Assembly: GCF_008831285.2 (NCBI RefSeq)
Contig: NC_045147.1
Coordinates: 11,287,427-11,351,426, forward strand
DNA: 64,000 nt
Reading direction: 5' to 3'
Source: Nymphaea colorata
Taxonomy: Eukaryota; Streptophyta; Magnoliopsida; Nymphaeales; Nymphaeaceae
Numbering within the stretch: the first letter of the stretch is position 1; each line of letters starts with the position of its first letter. The notes below the pieces were generated by a model. The model did no database searches and had not been told where the DNA came from. It worked only from the letters and a program-made list of their open reading frames with translations. A program made the translations under genes and the position numbers. Below, piece by piece: positions 36,701 to 48,552 of this stretch.

Positions 36701-39700
36701 TATAAATAATTCATAAGCACATGCTTATGGATTGTGAAAAACTCCATATAAAACACATTTTCCTTTCTAATAGGGGTAAAATGGTCTTTTAAAATACATG
36801 TTAATGTTTTCCTCTCGTGAGGTGTGTTTTGTCAAGTATTTTATAGACTTAGGCAGTTCTTTGCAACTACATTAGAAGTTGGTGGTTTTTGTAAATTTTT
36901 CATGTTTCATATCTTTATATAACAGAGTATACCTAAAATGCTCAAAAAATGCTCATAAAAGTCAACTAGATGCGGACGATACATGCCAATTAACTCTATT
37001 TCATTAGCAAATGGCTTTCCATCACTTCCAACATTGAAACTAATGCAATCTGCATGCATGCATAGCTACACATATCCAGCTCAACAAAAGATGGCTTCTA
37101 CAGATTGGGCCACAAATGTGTAGAGGTCAAGCAGTGAGCCCTCAATTAGTTAGATACAAACTCTAAGAAAGCTTTGAGTCAGCCTTCAAACATGCATAGA
37201 TGTATATAACACACATACAAATGCTATATATCCAGAAAGAGAAAAAAGGCATAAATCAACATTTTAAGGTTTAATTCATGGTCACCATGCAAAGAAACAG
37301 AAGCAAAGAATACGATTGAAAAGAAAGCAAAAAAAAAAGGAATTAAATCAATAAACTAGAAAATTAAATCTCACGAGGAAACTAGTCATTTGGAAAGGTG
37401 TGTAGTCTCTGTTAAAGGAACACCTCAACAACAAGCCATGAGGTGGTGCACACACTAACCACAGACTACCTGGATGCAAAGAAATTTAACAATTGCAACA
37501 AGCATTGATCCCCTTCAATTGATCCACAAGAACCAAAAGAATTTCAACTCCTTAAGGCAAAAAATAAAAAAAGAAGAACAAGAAGAAAGAAAGAGATGAT
37601 TATGAACTTTCCTAAGATCACCTAAGCTGCAACATTATAGTGGGTGAATTATTTCTCAAAAGAAGAAGAGATCCAAAACCAAGAGTACTTATGAAGTCAT
37701 GAAGGCTTTTCTGAAATCCCATTATTTTCTATGCATGAAAATATATCCAACATCTGGGATAACTGCTTTGACATTTCAATCACCCAAAGTAACAATGAAA
37801 TATACAATTATACATGAGAGCCCTGCCCTACATACAAGTTATACACGGGTATAAGTTATAACTTATAACTTTAAAAAGCATCCCAGGTGCCAAATAAATT
37901 ATTTAACAGCTAACTTATAGAGGCTTTTGGGTAGAGATCACATTAGGAAATGCATAATGGTGCTAGAATTTTCTCAAAGTGAAGAAAATCAAATTTTACA
38001 ATTTAAATATTTCAAAAAAAACACAAAAATCTTGATGAAAAATCATGGGTATGAACATGAAAACGACAAAATTAGTTCTACCATCATATTATCCATTCCT
38101 TATGCCAGAGAAAGTAAAAAGCTGATACACCATTCTAGTTATGTAAAAACATAAAACTACAATCACAATATCACCATTTTACAGTTATTAAGGCACAAAA
38201 TAGAATGTTGATACTATAGCATACCAAGCAAAAGAGAACTAAGAATAACTAAAAGAAATTTAGATTTCGGTCAATCAGGAAATTAGGAGTAGGGCTTCAT
38301 CATTCATCAGAAATATTCCAGTTCTCACCTAAGACAAGCTCAGGGGATCTGATTTTGAAATATCTAGAATTCAAAAGTTTAGGAAATAAAGAACAAAATT
38401 GCCCAAAGTACCTTGATTTAAGACTTTGTTGCACCTTATCATGGAACTCAACAGTCAAATTAGGTTTCCCTGAAATGAAACATCAAGCCAGATGAGAGGC
38501 TTGCATCAATCTGTTCTCACTAAGCTGAATCTCTACATGCATATACGTTTTGCATTAAAAATGCTAACAAGTTGTTGCAAAAGAACCTGAACCAGAGCTT
38601 CTAGATGCTCAGGTTTCGTATGTTATGGAAGCTCTGTACTGAATAAAATGAAATATTTAGCTTCATAGTACCTAAAAAACAGATTGCCTCACATGGGAGG
38701 TTCTAAAGAGACAGTTTGTGAAGAAACGGTATAACATATATGCAGTAAAACTTCAGGATCTTCACACGACAATACACAGACATACAGAGAACCTAAGTTC
38801 CCCTCTAGTGCCACATCCTTTTGTCTGATCAACATCTTAAATTGAAGACAAACCTTTTGGATTTAATGTTTCTAAGCCAAGCATTGACTCTAAAAAAAGG
38901 AGCGTAAGATATTGATCGCAGCTGAAAGAGATTCTATACAAGCATGATCAATGGATGACATCGGAAGGTCCCAACGTGTCTACCATGCCATAAGTGACAA
39001 AAGGCCATACCGGAACAGGCTAACCAGTTCTTTTCCGCACGCTAACATTTGACACTCCAATGAAACAACAACCCAGTTCTTTGGGGTTAAAAAAACCTAC
39101 CATTGCGTGATGTAGAAACTAGCAACCAAAAAATAGAAAAGATTGACGAACATAAGATAAATACTTGTTTAAGATGAGGAAAACGGAGAAAACATATTGT
39201 TTCGCAATCAGTGAACACCAAGTATTGTTGTTTCCGTAATGGAATTCACTCACTCAATTGCTTCCCTTTCTGAAGGTCTATTGCGCATATGGCCAAAGTT
39301 TCGAGAGGCAGGTAGACACAGTTCTTGAAAGAAATTGGTAGAGAAAAAGAATAATGGGAATTTGATAGAAAAGGAAAAACTGAAAACACGAGCAAAAACT
39401 CAAAGATGAAAAGAATGAGAAGGGGCACAAATCGTGACCGGCAGTGGCCAAACGCTGATAAGTTCGACCACACGAGAGAGTTGTGTGTGCTTACACTGAA
39501 ATCAGATGCTTAAAATTGCCGGGGTATAGAATGACATAACACATTATCAAAGCTAAGCACGAATATCATCAGCAGAGAAAAGAGTCCGAAAACGCATGTT
39601 CAAGAAAATTATGAATGAACTTGGACGTTGGAAATACCCACAAAGAAGGACAAACAGTAACAGGTGAACCAAAAAAATGTTGTTTACCACTTACCAGTCG

Positions 39701-39930
39701 AATGGGGCCTCAATCCGACGAAGACCTTGTTCGTGCAACTGCCCAAAAAGAATAATGTCATTTTCCATTTTCACTAGTTGCAATTGCTGATTGTTGCACC
39801 CGCGCCACACAATCAAAGAGAAAGAAAAATGACCCAGGGCTCAAGAATAAACTGACCTGACAGAAGGATGGGAATCGCCCGCAGGAGAGTAAAGACAGGG
39901 CGAACCCAACGAATGAAGCGCCACCGTCAT
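33771..39930 (-). CDS. CLPR2: CLPR2, non-catalytic plastid Clp protease subunit, 9 exons, 284 aa
   Basis: Subunit of the stromal ClpPR core protease (the R-ring, with ClpP1 and the other ClpR proteins). Exons in reading order: 39930-39857, 39738-39695, 38469-38412, 36048-35928, 35837-35700, 35571-35455, 35359-35291, 35198-35103, 33908-33771; 855 nt, all GT/AG, phases consistent. The start MTVALHSLGSP is preceded in frame by a TGA four codons upstream and opens a Ser/Pro-rich plastid transit peptide. The body runs from MMPIGTPRVPYR through ERVIFIGQHIDEEFSNQ, NGPGGD and PLSRIALQSPAGSARGQADDIQNEA to GLIDRIIRP and GLG. Catalytic Ser is replaced (AYNMAG where ClpP has an ASM-type motif) and catalytic His by Gln (RIALQSP versus RIMIHQP), as in Arabidopsis CLPR2. 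The order, length and C-terminal GLG support orthology to CLPR2. Confidence 0.94.
34364..34682. mobile_element. GC-rich, hAT-like MITE candidate in the last CLPR2 intron
   Basis: Two GC-rich arms full of GGCCTGGCC/GGGCC/CCCGGCC motifs flank an AT-rich centre. The left end is CAGTGGGCACCAGGCC; the right end, reverse-complemented, is GAGTGCTGGGCCTTGG. This is the look of GGGCC-rich plant hAT MITEs. I could not find a convincing 8-bp duplication, so the ends are approximate. Confidence 0.45.
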
Positions 39931-40231
39931 CCTTTGAGGTCACAACAGCAAAAAGGAAACACTCACACACTTGATTCCAAGAAGATAAGAGTGAGAGAGA
40001 GAGCGGGAGAAAGAGAAGGAGAAACCTGATCGATGGGCTAGCGGGCGGTGCAGATGGATGAAGCCTAGGGGTCCCCTCGAGAAACTGAAGTCCTCCGACC
40101 AACTGCTCGCTTGCCCGGCCACGGGCACTGGACGGCCTCGCTGCTCCGGCTTCGGGGTACCGACGGAGAGAAGAAAATGGATAGACCGCTCTCCGCGGAG
40201 ACGGCGGACATAGGTCCGAACCAATCAATAA
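39931..40231. promoter_or_regulatory. CLPR2 upstream region
   Basis: About 300 bp between the CLPR2 ATG and the MITE at 40232, GC-richer than the surrounding DNA; probably promoter and 5' UTR. Long frames here on the minus strand start inside the MITE and are not the CLPR2 frame. Confidence 0.4.
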
Positions 40232-40705
40232 GGCTGCGTTTGACATCATCTGAGATCCGTTTGGATCCCGAATCTGTGGATCTATCCTTCAAACTAAACA
40301 ATCATGATTTTAACACCCAACTGAAAATTCACTATACTGAACTCACAGCATTGCAGATCTCAAATCATCTTCAATCTAAATTTCAAGGCAGCCAAACACA
40401 CCTTAAAGCAAACCCAAATAAAGCGTTAAGGTATTACTTTCAAGACGGATCAAAAGCATCTCATATCCAAACTGAACAGACAACCCATTCACGATTCAGT
40501 CGTGTGTGATCTGATTGCTTTTCCTGCCAAACCTCACGAGACTTGGATCCTATTTGAATTTTTTAACTATGGATTTGAGATCCCCATCAAGAGTTAACAA
40601 ACTCAACACCTCCAATCTGGGATCTGATCGAGGGGATGGAAAGTCCACAAATCTTTGGGTTTGAGGTCCTCATTGATCTCAAATATGAGGTAAACAAACA
40701 CACCC
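40232..40705. mobile_element. MITE upstream of CLPR2, PIF/Harbinger-like ends
   Basis: 474 bp. The left end is GGCTGCGTTTG; the right end, reverse-complemented, is GGGTGTGTTTG. Flanks are TAA on the left and TAC on the right, so the duplication is imperfect. Internal inverted blocks with repeated GAGATC/GGATCTGAT motifs support a foldback structure. No coding capacity. Confidence 0.6.
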
Positions 40706-40861
40706 TACAGGTTTGAATGGGAGGATCTATTTGACGACCGTTAAAAAAGAACTATTAGGAGCAAATGTCAGACCTTTTGGAACCTAGTTTGATCCTCAGT
40801 AAGTGAGTTCCAAAGTCGTTGCACATAATTTGGGAGACATGAACTATCCTACAAATCTATA

Positions 40862-41100
40862 AGGCGTTTGTTAAGAAGAACGCATTGTGCGTGTTCTTAT
40901 AACATGTTCAAAGAACACATGATTCAAGAACGACAAGTTCTTGTTTTAGTTGACATGATGCGATTATAAATGCTGTTTTTTATTTAACTAAAAAGAATAT
41001 TAGATATAATGATAACATGTTTTGTAAAACAAGAGCATGGCATTGCTCAAACATGTTTTATAAGAACACGTACGAAAAGCATAATGTTACCAAACGACCT
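40862..41100. mobile_element. Short MITE, about 239 bp
   Basis: The left end is AGGCGTTTGTTAAG; the right end, reverse-complemented, is AGGTCGTTTGGTAAC. TA lies on each side (40860-40861 and 41101-41102). Inner sequences repeat AAGAACACG/GTGTTCTT in opposite orientation. The superfamily is uncertain because the duplication is only 2 bp. Confidence 0.55.
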
Positions 41101-41102
41101 TA

Positions 41103-42665
41103 TACTTTGTTCCTTGTTAATATTAGGAACTGTTGCGAGAGAAAAGTCGGACTTTCTCGCCGCTCTAATATAAGCAGATACATAATGTCTTTACATCGAT
41201 GATGTTTAAGTGTGTTCCACCTAATGCAGCATAAAAACATTTCCAAGCCTATAAACAATACTCTATTTGATTTGAAGACGTAGCAACGAGTAAAGTATCA
41301 CCATATATCAAATTTTTTCAAACGTGATCAAGCATCCAAATAAGGTCCACTTGCAGTTTCTATATAGTGTGAGATGTCATTCAGTAAATATTGAACTAAA
41401 ATGCAAGCGTATTCATGCGCTTGTTTATGTTTAGCAATGGGAATAACCAGTATCTCTTTACCAAGACCAGGTGTGTGAGGATGATTTAGATGCACAACTT
41501 GTCAAAGTTAACCTTGAAAACTTTTTTCTCCCTGAGGAGTTTGGCGCAACCGTCGAAACAAAGACTGGCAAGCGGCCAGTTTTTGTTCTAAATCTACGAT
41601 GCACCAACTTCCTTATGTTGCTAACAAGAGGCCACCGCGTACAAGTTGAAGCACGATAGATACAATATCTTGAAGCACTGAAAATATGTCATGCACATTT
41701 GGAGAACAAGAAGTTGAGTAGAAGCTTGAGTGATGAAATATTCCTCCTACTCACCCAAAACCTTGAAAGTTTTTTTATTCAAAAATAAAAACTTACTCAA
41801 AAGCAGTGGCTGAAGTCGCCCAACAGACCCACAAAAATGATTACCAAAGCCCATACCATGCAGAGTTTCCGGAACTCTGGCCTCACCAACAAAGATACAA
41901 GCATGTGAGAATTAATACTTGCAAAAACATTTACTTGCAACTACATTCCAACCTAATGATATTCTCCAGTTACTTCTCAGCTAGAAGAATGGAGTTCTTG
42001 ATGACAAACACATTGTTCATGAATGATATGTTCTTAGAGTACATGGCTTAAAAGCTCCATATTACCATATTTGCGTTTAAAGAAATGTGATGTAATTATG
42101 CACATTGTTTCGAACTCTAATAGCTCAAACGAAACGTAAATCATAAACATGGTGTTATTAAAACACGTGTTCCAACAACACTATTTTTTTGAACTAGTCG
42201 CAGCCTTAAAAGTCTTCTGATGCAAGAAGCAGAATACCAACATTCTGGTCCACGATTTCATCAATTTGAAGGAATGGGGAGCATTCCTCAACGTTTTGTT
42301 AAGTGGAGGCCGCTGTCCCATGTTTGTGTGTCTGAACAGGACTGACGCACCCGTTGCACGCATTTCAACAACCTTCTAAAGTCAACAACTTAATATCCAC
42401 AAGCATTTTCAAGTGGCAACGCAGGTGTGAATGTGCAGACATGAGATGGAAGCTAAATTACATCTCATAAGTATTTGTCGAGAATGCAATTTATGTGGCC
42501 AGCGCGGAAAGAAGAAATAAGAAACTGTTGTACTTCAGAAAATATACTATGGCCAGTTGTTCAAATGGAGGAGTTGATTGCATAACAGAAGCCTGAATTG
42601 AGTGTAAGTTACTAAGGCCACCTGTTCCAAATGGAGTTGATTGTATAACAGAAGTCTGAAATCAG
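41103..42665. other. Intergenic DNA
   Basis: AT-rich DNA between the MITE and the TFB5 stop codon. Several short open frames, none recognisable. Part nearest 42665 is probably the TFB5 3' UTR. Confidence 0.5.
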
Positions 42666-42976
42666 TTATGTTGGTTTTTCATACGTATTCTCTTCTCCAA
42701 ACTCCGCGATTCTTCTGCGGATCATCTCAGCTACATTGGGTTGCACAAATAGGTGCGTATCGTCTAAGACATGCAGAACAAACTTCTGGGACGGTGGTAA
42801 CGAATTATTCATGCTCACAATGAACTGAAGCATGGGTATGTCACTGCATAATTCACATAAGGTTCCATCAGCATGCAAGAATAAAAAGCTGTACACAAAA
42901 CAATGAAATTCAGGGACCGGACAAATTGACAAAAAATTTACCAAGATATATACAAGCCTTTGGTAGCATTTACCAT
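42666..42976 (-). CDS. TFB5: TFIIH subunit TFB5/TTDA (GTF2H5), 2 exons, 70 aa
   Basis: Smallest subunit of the TFIIH core; it stabilizes p52/TFB2 and stimulates the XPB ATPase in transcription initiation and nucleotide excision repair. Exon 1 is 42976-42942 (MVNATKGLYIS plus two bases). Exon 2 is 42843-42666, from the codon completing Cys through CDIPMLQFIVSMN, HVLDDTHLFVQPNVAEMIRRRI and the C-terminal ENTYEKPT, with a TAA stop. Donor TG/gtaaat and acceptor atgcag/TGAC leave a 98-nt intron and a 213-nt coding sequence. Human GTF2H5 is 71 aa with the same DDTHVFV core. Reading straight through the intron gives a longer frame starting MVNFLS, which is an artefact. Upstream lies a long pyrimidine-rich region that probably contains the promoter. 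Confidence 0.93.
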
Positions 42977-44080
42977 CTTCAATTATTCTCTATCTGCAAA
43001 GAAAGATAAAAATGTCATCTCCAAGCCTGAGCACCAGCTTCTTTGGTCGTAAAAATGAAGCATTTATCAAGTAAAAATCAGCTTGCTGACAAAAGAGTTA
43101 TTATCCTTGATTAAAGGTTTTCACCCAATCCCTTAGATGACAGCAGCCTCACCAACCACAACTCTTCACTACCCTGCTCAAATCTTCACATGTTCACCTA
43201 TTAATAACCCAGCACATAGAAGATTATGAAAGCCCTTTCTTATCATCAAATTAACTCAAATTAAGACCCAACAAGCAACCGTACAGCTGCAGCCCTATTA
43301 TAGAATAACACAGAACTGAAATTTTTCTATTTTCCCAACATTCTTTACTCAATATCCATTCTTATCCATCCACACCCAAATTTAGAGAAACAGCCTTCAA
43401 AAATTTAACCGTATAAGCCATTCAGCCCTCATAGACAAAAGAAATCACCTCCATGAAGAACCATGAAGAGCCCGTGCTAAAACTGATAAAACGTGATTCT
43501 CTAGCACAAATTAACAAAGCAGAGATTCAAGCATCCAAACTAAGAAGACATTTTAAAAACTGATTGAAGAAGAAGATGAAATTCGGCTGAGTTACCCTCT
43601 CTACTGTTCTTCTCTTCCTTCTCTATCTCTCAATCCCTCGGATGCTCCCTTTCTCCCTCGGCTCTTCTCTCGTTCTCCCTCTTTCTCTCTCCACCTCTCC
43701 CGCTCTTTCTCTCCCGTCTGGCGGTAGGGCTCGATAAAACCCTCTTCTCTCTCCAAATTTTCAAAATGAGCCCTTCATACATGAGAAACTTTCAAAAACA
43801 CACTTAGTTTTAGAAAATGTCCTAAGTAGCCCTTTTGAACGCGGGCGTCACAATCTCTCTCTCTCTCTCTCTCTCCTCCCCTCCACACGTCCCCCCGCCC
43901 ACCCCTTCCTTTACTGTTCCTCCTCCTCCTCCTCCTCTTCCTTTTCTTCTTCTTCTTCTTCTTCCTCCTTTATGTTTGGTGCCTAGCTCCATTCACTGCA
44001 GAACCTAGTCTCCTGCAGCTTTCGGCTGGATTGGGAATAAAGCAACAAGCAATAGATTAACTGGAAGGTGATTTTTCCTT
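42977..44080. promoter_or_regulatory. TFB5 upstream region with long pyrimidine tracts
   Basis: From about 43600 to 43970 the plus strand is CT-rich, including a (CT)n run at 43854-43875 and CCT/CTT trinucleotide runs at 43918-43968. Such tracts are common in plant promoters and 5' UTRs. The segment may serve TFB5 on the minus strand and possibly a rightward transcript; AACTGGAAG/gtgatt near 44070 could be a splice donor of such a transcript, but this is speculative. Confidence 0.35.
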
Positions 44081-46334
44081 TGCTACTCTTTTACAATTTG
44101 AATGCCTACAAATCCATTTGGGATTTTATGCCACAGAGTTGTTAATGTTGCCAGGGTCTGGTAAATGATCTCTCTAATTCTGAGGGCACTCGTTGAGACA
44201 AAGCTTGTTAAATATGTTAACATCTTCACAATGTATCAAAAATAAGTTTGGTAAGTTCCTGTTAATTTTTGCTAAATACATAATATTTTGGTTCAGGTTG
44301 CGATTTGTTGTTAATTGAGGTTATCTTGTTATATCTAGGGCTATTAATAGTCTGATAGGTTCTATTTCACTCGCTTTATTCTTGCCTGACTCTCAACTAT
44401 GAGTTGAATCTGCATCAAAACCAACTTTTGTGCTTTGTATAGAAGCAATAGAGTTTGGTGCTGTCAACAAGAGTATGAGTTAACTTTTGCCCTAGAAGAC
44501 GAACATTTTCTTGAAGAATCTTTGTCGTTCTTTCTCTTCTTCCTTCTCCCCTTTCTTCTTCTATTCTTATTGGTTTATCGTGCATTGACTTGGCCATGTT
44601 GAGGCTTAAAGCTGTCGATGGGTTCTAATGTTTAAGTGATCCATTTTTCTTTTTATAATAATTTTCAGCTTTTCTAAATAAGTGGGCTAAATGAAATGAG
44701 TGCAGTAGTGTCACATGCAACTGACTCTTTAAAGTTTAAACCATGTTGTGCAAGAGTTATCTAATTTTATGTTTATTTTTTTTCTTTGTGATGGGACTTG
44801 TAGAGGTTAATCTCTTGGTTACTTAATGAGGAAAAAAAAGTGATCTCCCTTTTGCCATTTCTTGGCCTCTCATAGCCTTTTTAGTAATTGTTTCTTTCAG
44901 TTTACTGCCTTTTTCCTTATAGTGCTTTCACAAGCCTGCTTTTATCCTTTTTTTTTTTTGGTGGCAATTTGGCAAAACATATTTTTCATATCCTCCCAAT
45001 GTCGTATGTGTTGCATATGAGGTTGTCAGTTAGGTTTCAGGTTGTATGATTGTAGAGTGTAAATTCTAGATATTGTTTTTATACTCTTACCATTTTGAAC
45101 CTATTATAAAATTATAGCTAGTTCCTTAGGATCCGTTGCTGTATCTGGACTCTGTCTTTAGACAAGGTTTAGTCTGGTATCATTGTTTGTACTATGCTTT
45201 TTATTTTCATGGATGAAATGGCTTGTGCATCAGTTGCTAGTTCTGTTGTTGTTTGATGTTTTCTTCATTATATGGATAGAGCATGGGCAGTCTGAGAAGT
45301 ATGCTGGTAATGTCTTATTGCCCCTATTTTGAACAGTTACTGGAAGTGTTTGAATTGAAATTCGAAATAGCTATGCTGTCTTAAATTTTATTGCTTTTGC
45401 TCCCCTTTGATTTCCAAATTCATGTTACTCATTTTTTATTATGAATATGAATGGACTTGGATTTTATACCTTTGAATGCAAAAAATTTATCATGTTAATC
45501 ATTTTGAATCAAATAATTTCAAGGCCCCAAGATGAACTTCTAGGGCAATCATGGTGGTGGAAAAGGGGGTTGGAAAATGTACCATTCAGATACTCAAAAT
45601 GCAATAATAAGTAATTATGGTTTTTTTAGATTATTTTTATTAGATGATCTTTGATAATGTGTATATAATGCATGCATCATTGGTTTGGTGTCGATGTAAA
45701 ATGTAATGTTAATTGCTAATGGCACATTTGTTAATAGATTGCAGTGAAATAAAATTTTCTCTCAATTATCTATCTATTGTAAATATCTAGCCTAGCTTTT
45801 ATATATTTTTGCTTTATTAGTATATGCATATGTATTATGATTTATATTCACATAAATTGTTGTTGAAATGCAAGGACCAAAGTGAAAATGTACTGGACGA
45901 GCACTTTTCTCTGACTGCTGGTTGGCTGATTGATTACATGGTGATCATTGTCATTCTCAAGTCATGAAATTTTATAAAAAGACAAGTTTCCTTTTTGGTC
46001 ATTTGACTGTTATTATATATATTTAATTATTTATTATTTTATTAAGCTTTATATCTAAACACTTTGAGGCGGTTTGTATTTGATGAATTGGAAACTTATA
46101 CTTCAATTAAATTTGTTTTGTTTATAATAAAACAATGTCTTTTCCATAATATATGGATTTTAGGTTTTCTCTCTCTCTCTCTCTCACACACTTTGTACAT
46201 GCATGTAAAAAAAAGAAAGAACAAGAAAGGGAAAAGATAGACAGAATATTTTTTTGGATTGTATTTTTTATATTTTTATTGTATATGTTTTCATTATACA
46301 TGGACTTTTGGCTGTTTCTATTTGTGTGTGTCTC

Positions 46335-46407
<73 letters not shown>

Positions 46408-47282
46408 TATACTTTTATTGATTTACATACTTTTATATATTTTATCAGGTATTTTCTTATATTGTATGTGAATTTTAGGTCATTTATATGTGTAGAGAGA
46501 GAGAGAGAGAGTAATTTTTAACTTTTTTTCATAACATGTAGATTTTTAGGTTGTTTGTATGTATAGAGAGAGAGTGAACATTTTTTATTGCCTCGGATAT
46601 TTATTACATATTTTGTGTGATATTTTCTTTCATCATATGTGAATTTTAGGTTGTTTATACTTTATATGTTAGAGAGAAACAAAAGCAAATATTTTTATTA
46701 GTTCACATTTTTCTTATATGTTTTATCATGTGTTTGTATGTGGGGAGAGAGAGAGGGGGAAAGAGAGAGAGAGAGAGAAAGAGAGATGCAAACCGTCTGT
46801 TAAACATGCACGTTCAATGATTTAAACAAATGTTAGGTAACACAAGTTGAATAGGCTTACTAAACAAATGCTGGACAGAATTACAACTTGTCGATATGGA
46901 CAAGAACTCTTTGTTCCTAGAACACATGTTCGAATGACACTTGTTTTTGCAACCAAACGGTATCTAAGCGGTTCTAGAGAGGCAATATGCACTTATATTT
47001 TGGATCTAGCTAGTGGCTCCTGTACGGCCCACTATGTTCTAGTCAAACCAACTCACAGACACACAGGCTGCCTGACCCCTTGCAGAGTTGAAGCCCTTCA
47101 AAACTCTTCTGTTGCAGTCGGACTCCTTACCATCACGGCCGCCCACCTTCCGGCCCGCTTACTCTGTTGCTGCATGCCGGCGAGTGTCTCTTTCCCTCTG
47201 CCTATGCGTGTGACTTTTGTATATTTTTCCTCACAGTTTTGTTGCCTTTTATGGCTTTTACTATTTTTTCAGTATGTTTGTT
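44081..47282. other. AT-rich DNA with microsatellites, no gene recognised
   Basis: No gene recognised in 3.2 kb. Microsatellites at 46324-46407 and GA-rich runs at 46489-46511 and 46742-46785. Sequence around 46830-46965 resembles MITE ends (CCAAACGGTATC), but I could not delimit an element. Confidence 0.5.
46324..46407. repeat. Compound (GT)n-(TA)n-(GA)n microsatellite
   Basis: An 84-bp run that passes from GT (46324-46350) to TA (46350-46384) to GA (46384-46407). Open frames across it are compositional artefacts. Confidence 0.93.
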
Positions 47283-47290
47283 CTTTTAGG

Positions 47291-48350
47291 CAGTGTTATA
47301 TCTATCATACAATACGGGGCCATATCGTATGATGCGTGCCGTTGCTTTTTAAATTTACGATACGATACACCACTTGGATCGCAAACAAGTGGTGTCTCTA
47401 ATGTGTATCACTTGTATCGTGCGATACACAACCTGTATCGTACGATACATGATACACCCCGTATTGCACGATACATGTCTATTTTGAAAGATATGGAGTT
47501 AAGAGTTAAGACCACCCTTTTTCAAACTATTTTTTAAAATTTGCCTCCCTCTTCATTTCTGAACATATCTAATAGTTGAAGGAGGGGGACATTGTTTGAT
47601 TTGAGGGCAGATTTATGCATGGATGATTGATTCTTGTTTAGATAAAGAGGGTTTATATCTTCTACGAAATATGAAAATGAGAATGAGATGATAAAGATTA
47701 TGAATGAAGCTGTTTTCATTTGTTATTTGCATTAACATTGAACAATTTTGTCCTGTGATGTGGACGTATAGTGTACGTAAAACTTGGGTTTTGATATGTG
47801 TTGGATCTTATGTGTTAGCCACCAGCCAAGGCACATTTATAAGACCCCTGAACTCACTCACGCAGGCCCTAATCCCTGATTAGGCTTCTTCCTCCCAGAG
47901 GAAAGACACTTCAACTTCAGCAATAGCCTTAATTACAGCTGCCTAATCCTTATTTATAGCTGTTCCTGGGTTAGTCTAGTGGACCCAACCCGCAACCCAA
48001 GGCCCGATCACTATCATTATGACTTACTTGTGAGTTATTATGTAGATCATCTTATAAATTATGTTCCTTGATGTCTTAGATCATGCTGTGTTACTATATG
48101 ATATTATGACCACCCATTAATGTTTGTGAAGTAACTTCATACCTATAATAAGCCTGCCATTACATATAACATGTTTTTTCATTAAAAAACATATTTTTTT
48201 TCTTTATTTATCTTTTCTTTCTCTATTTTTTATTTTTTATCTTTTATTTTTTTGAATTAAAAAAATAAATTTATGATACACATACAATTACGATACAACA
48301 TATCTATTGGCCGGACCGATACAACTTATGATACACTTTTTACAACATTG
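47291..48350. mobile_element. Non-autonomous hAT element, 1,060 bp, with 8-bp TSD
   Basis: Terminal inverted repeats are CAGTGTTATA on the left and CAATGTTGTA on the right (reverse-complemented). A perfect 8-bp direct repeat CTTTTAGG flanks it (47283-47290 and 48351-48358). CAGTG-type ends and an 8-bp duplication define the hAT superfamily. The first ~190 bp carries a cluster of GTATCG/CGATAC motifs, including the perfect 16-bp palindrome TGTATCGTACGATACA (47434-47449) and the near-palindrome TGTATCGTGCGATACA (47413-47428). The last ~90 bp has further CGATACA/GATACAC copies. Subterminal repeats of this kind are transposase-binding sites in hAT elements. No transposase fragment is recognisable. 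Confidence 0.9.
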
Positions 48351-48552
48351 CTTTTAGGGCTCTTTTTTATTATTCGGCATACTGGTAGTTATGAATTTCC
48401 AGTGCATTATGTGTCGTATCATGTTGTTGTCTATGCATTTTGGTGTAATTGATCAAGATGAATAATCTACCGCTGTGTTGTTCGATATGCTCAACCCGCT
48501 TCCTCTCCTGACACTTCAAGGTAGCTGATTTGGAGTTGTGTTGAACTGCACT

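Noticed and set aside
39758-40249. 163-codon minus-strand frame (MMSNAALL...) as the CLPR2 N-terminus
   Set aside because: It starts within a MITE and its natural splice at 40026 gives no better transit peptide. The frame from ATG 39930 has an upstream in-frame stop, a good donor at 39857 and gives 284 aa matching CLPR2 length.
41471-42051. Two short plus-strand frames between CLPR2 and TFB5
   Set aside because: No recognisable family, no splice support and codon use like random AT-rich DNA.
42666-42944. 92-aa unspliced frame starting MVNFLS as the TFB5 protein
   Set aside because: It reads through a 98-nt intron and begins at a TTG. The spliced form gives the family N-terminus MVNATKGLYIS and 70 aa.
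46153-46521. 122-aa frame with repeated Tyr-Ile and Arg-Glu
   Set aside because: It is a translation of the GT-TA-GA microsatellite.
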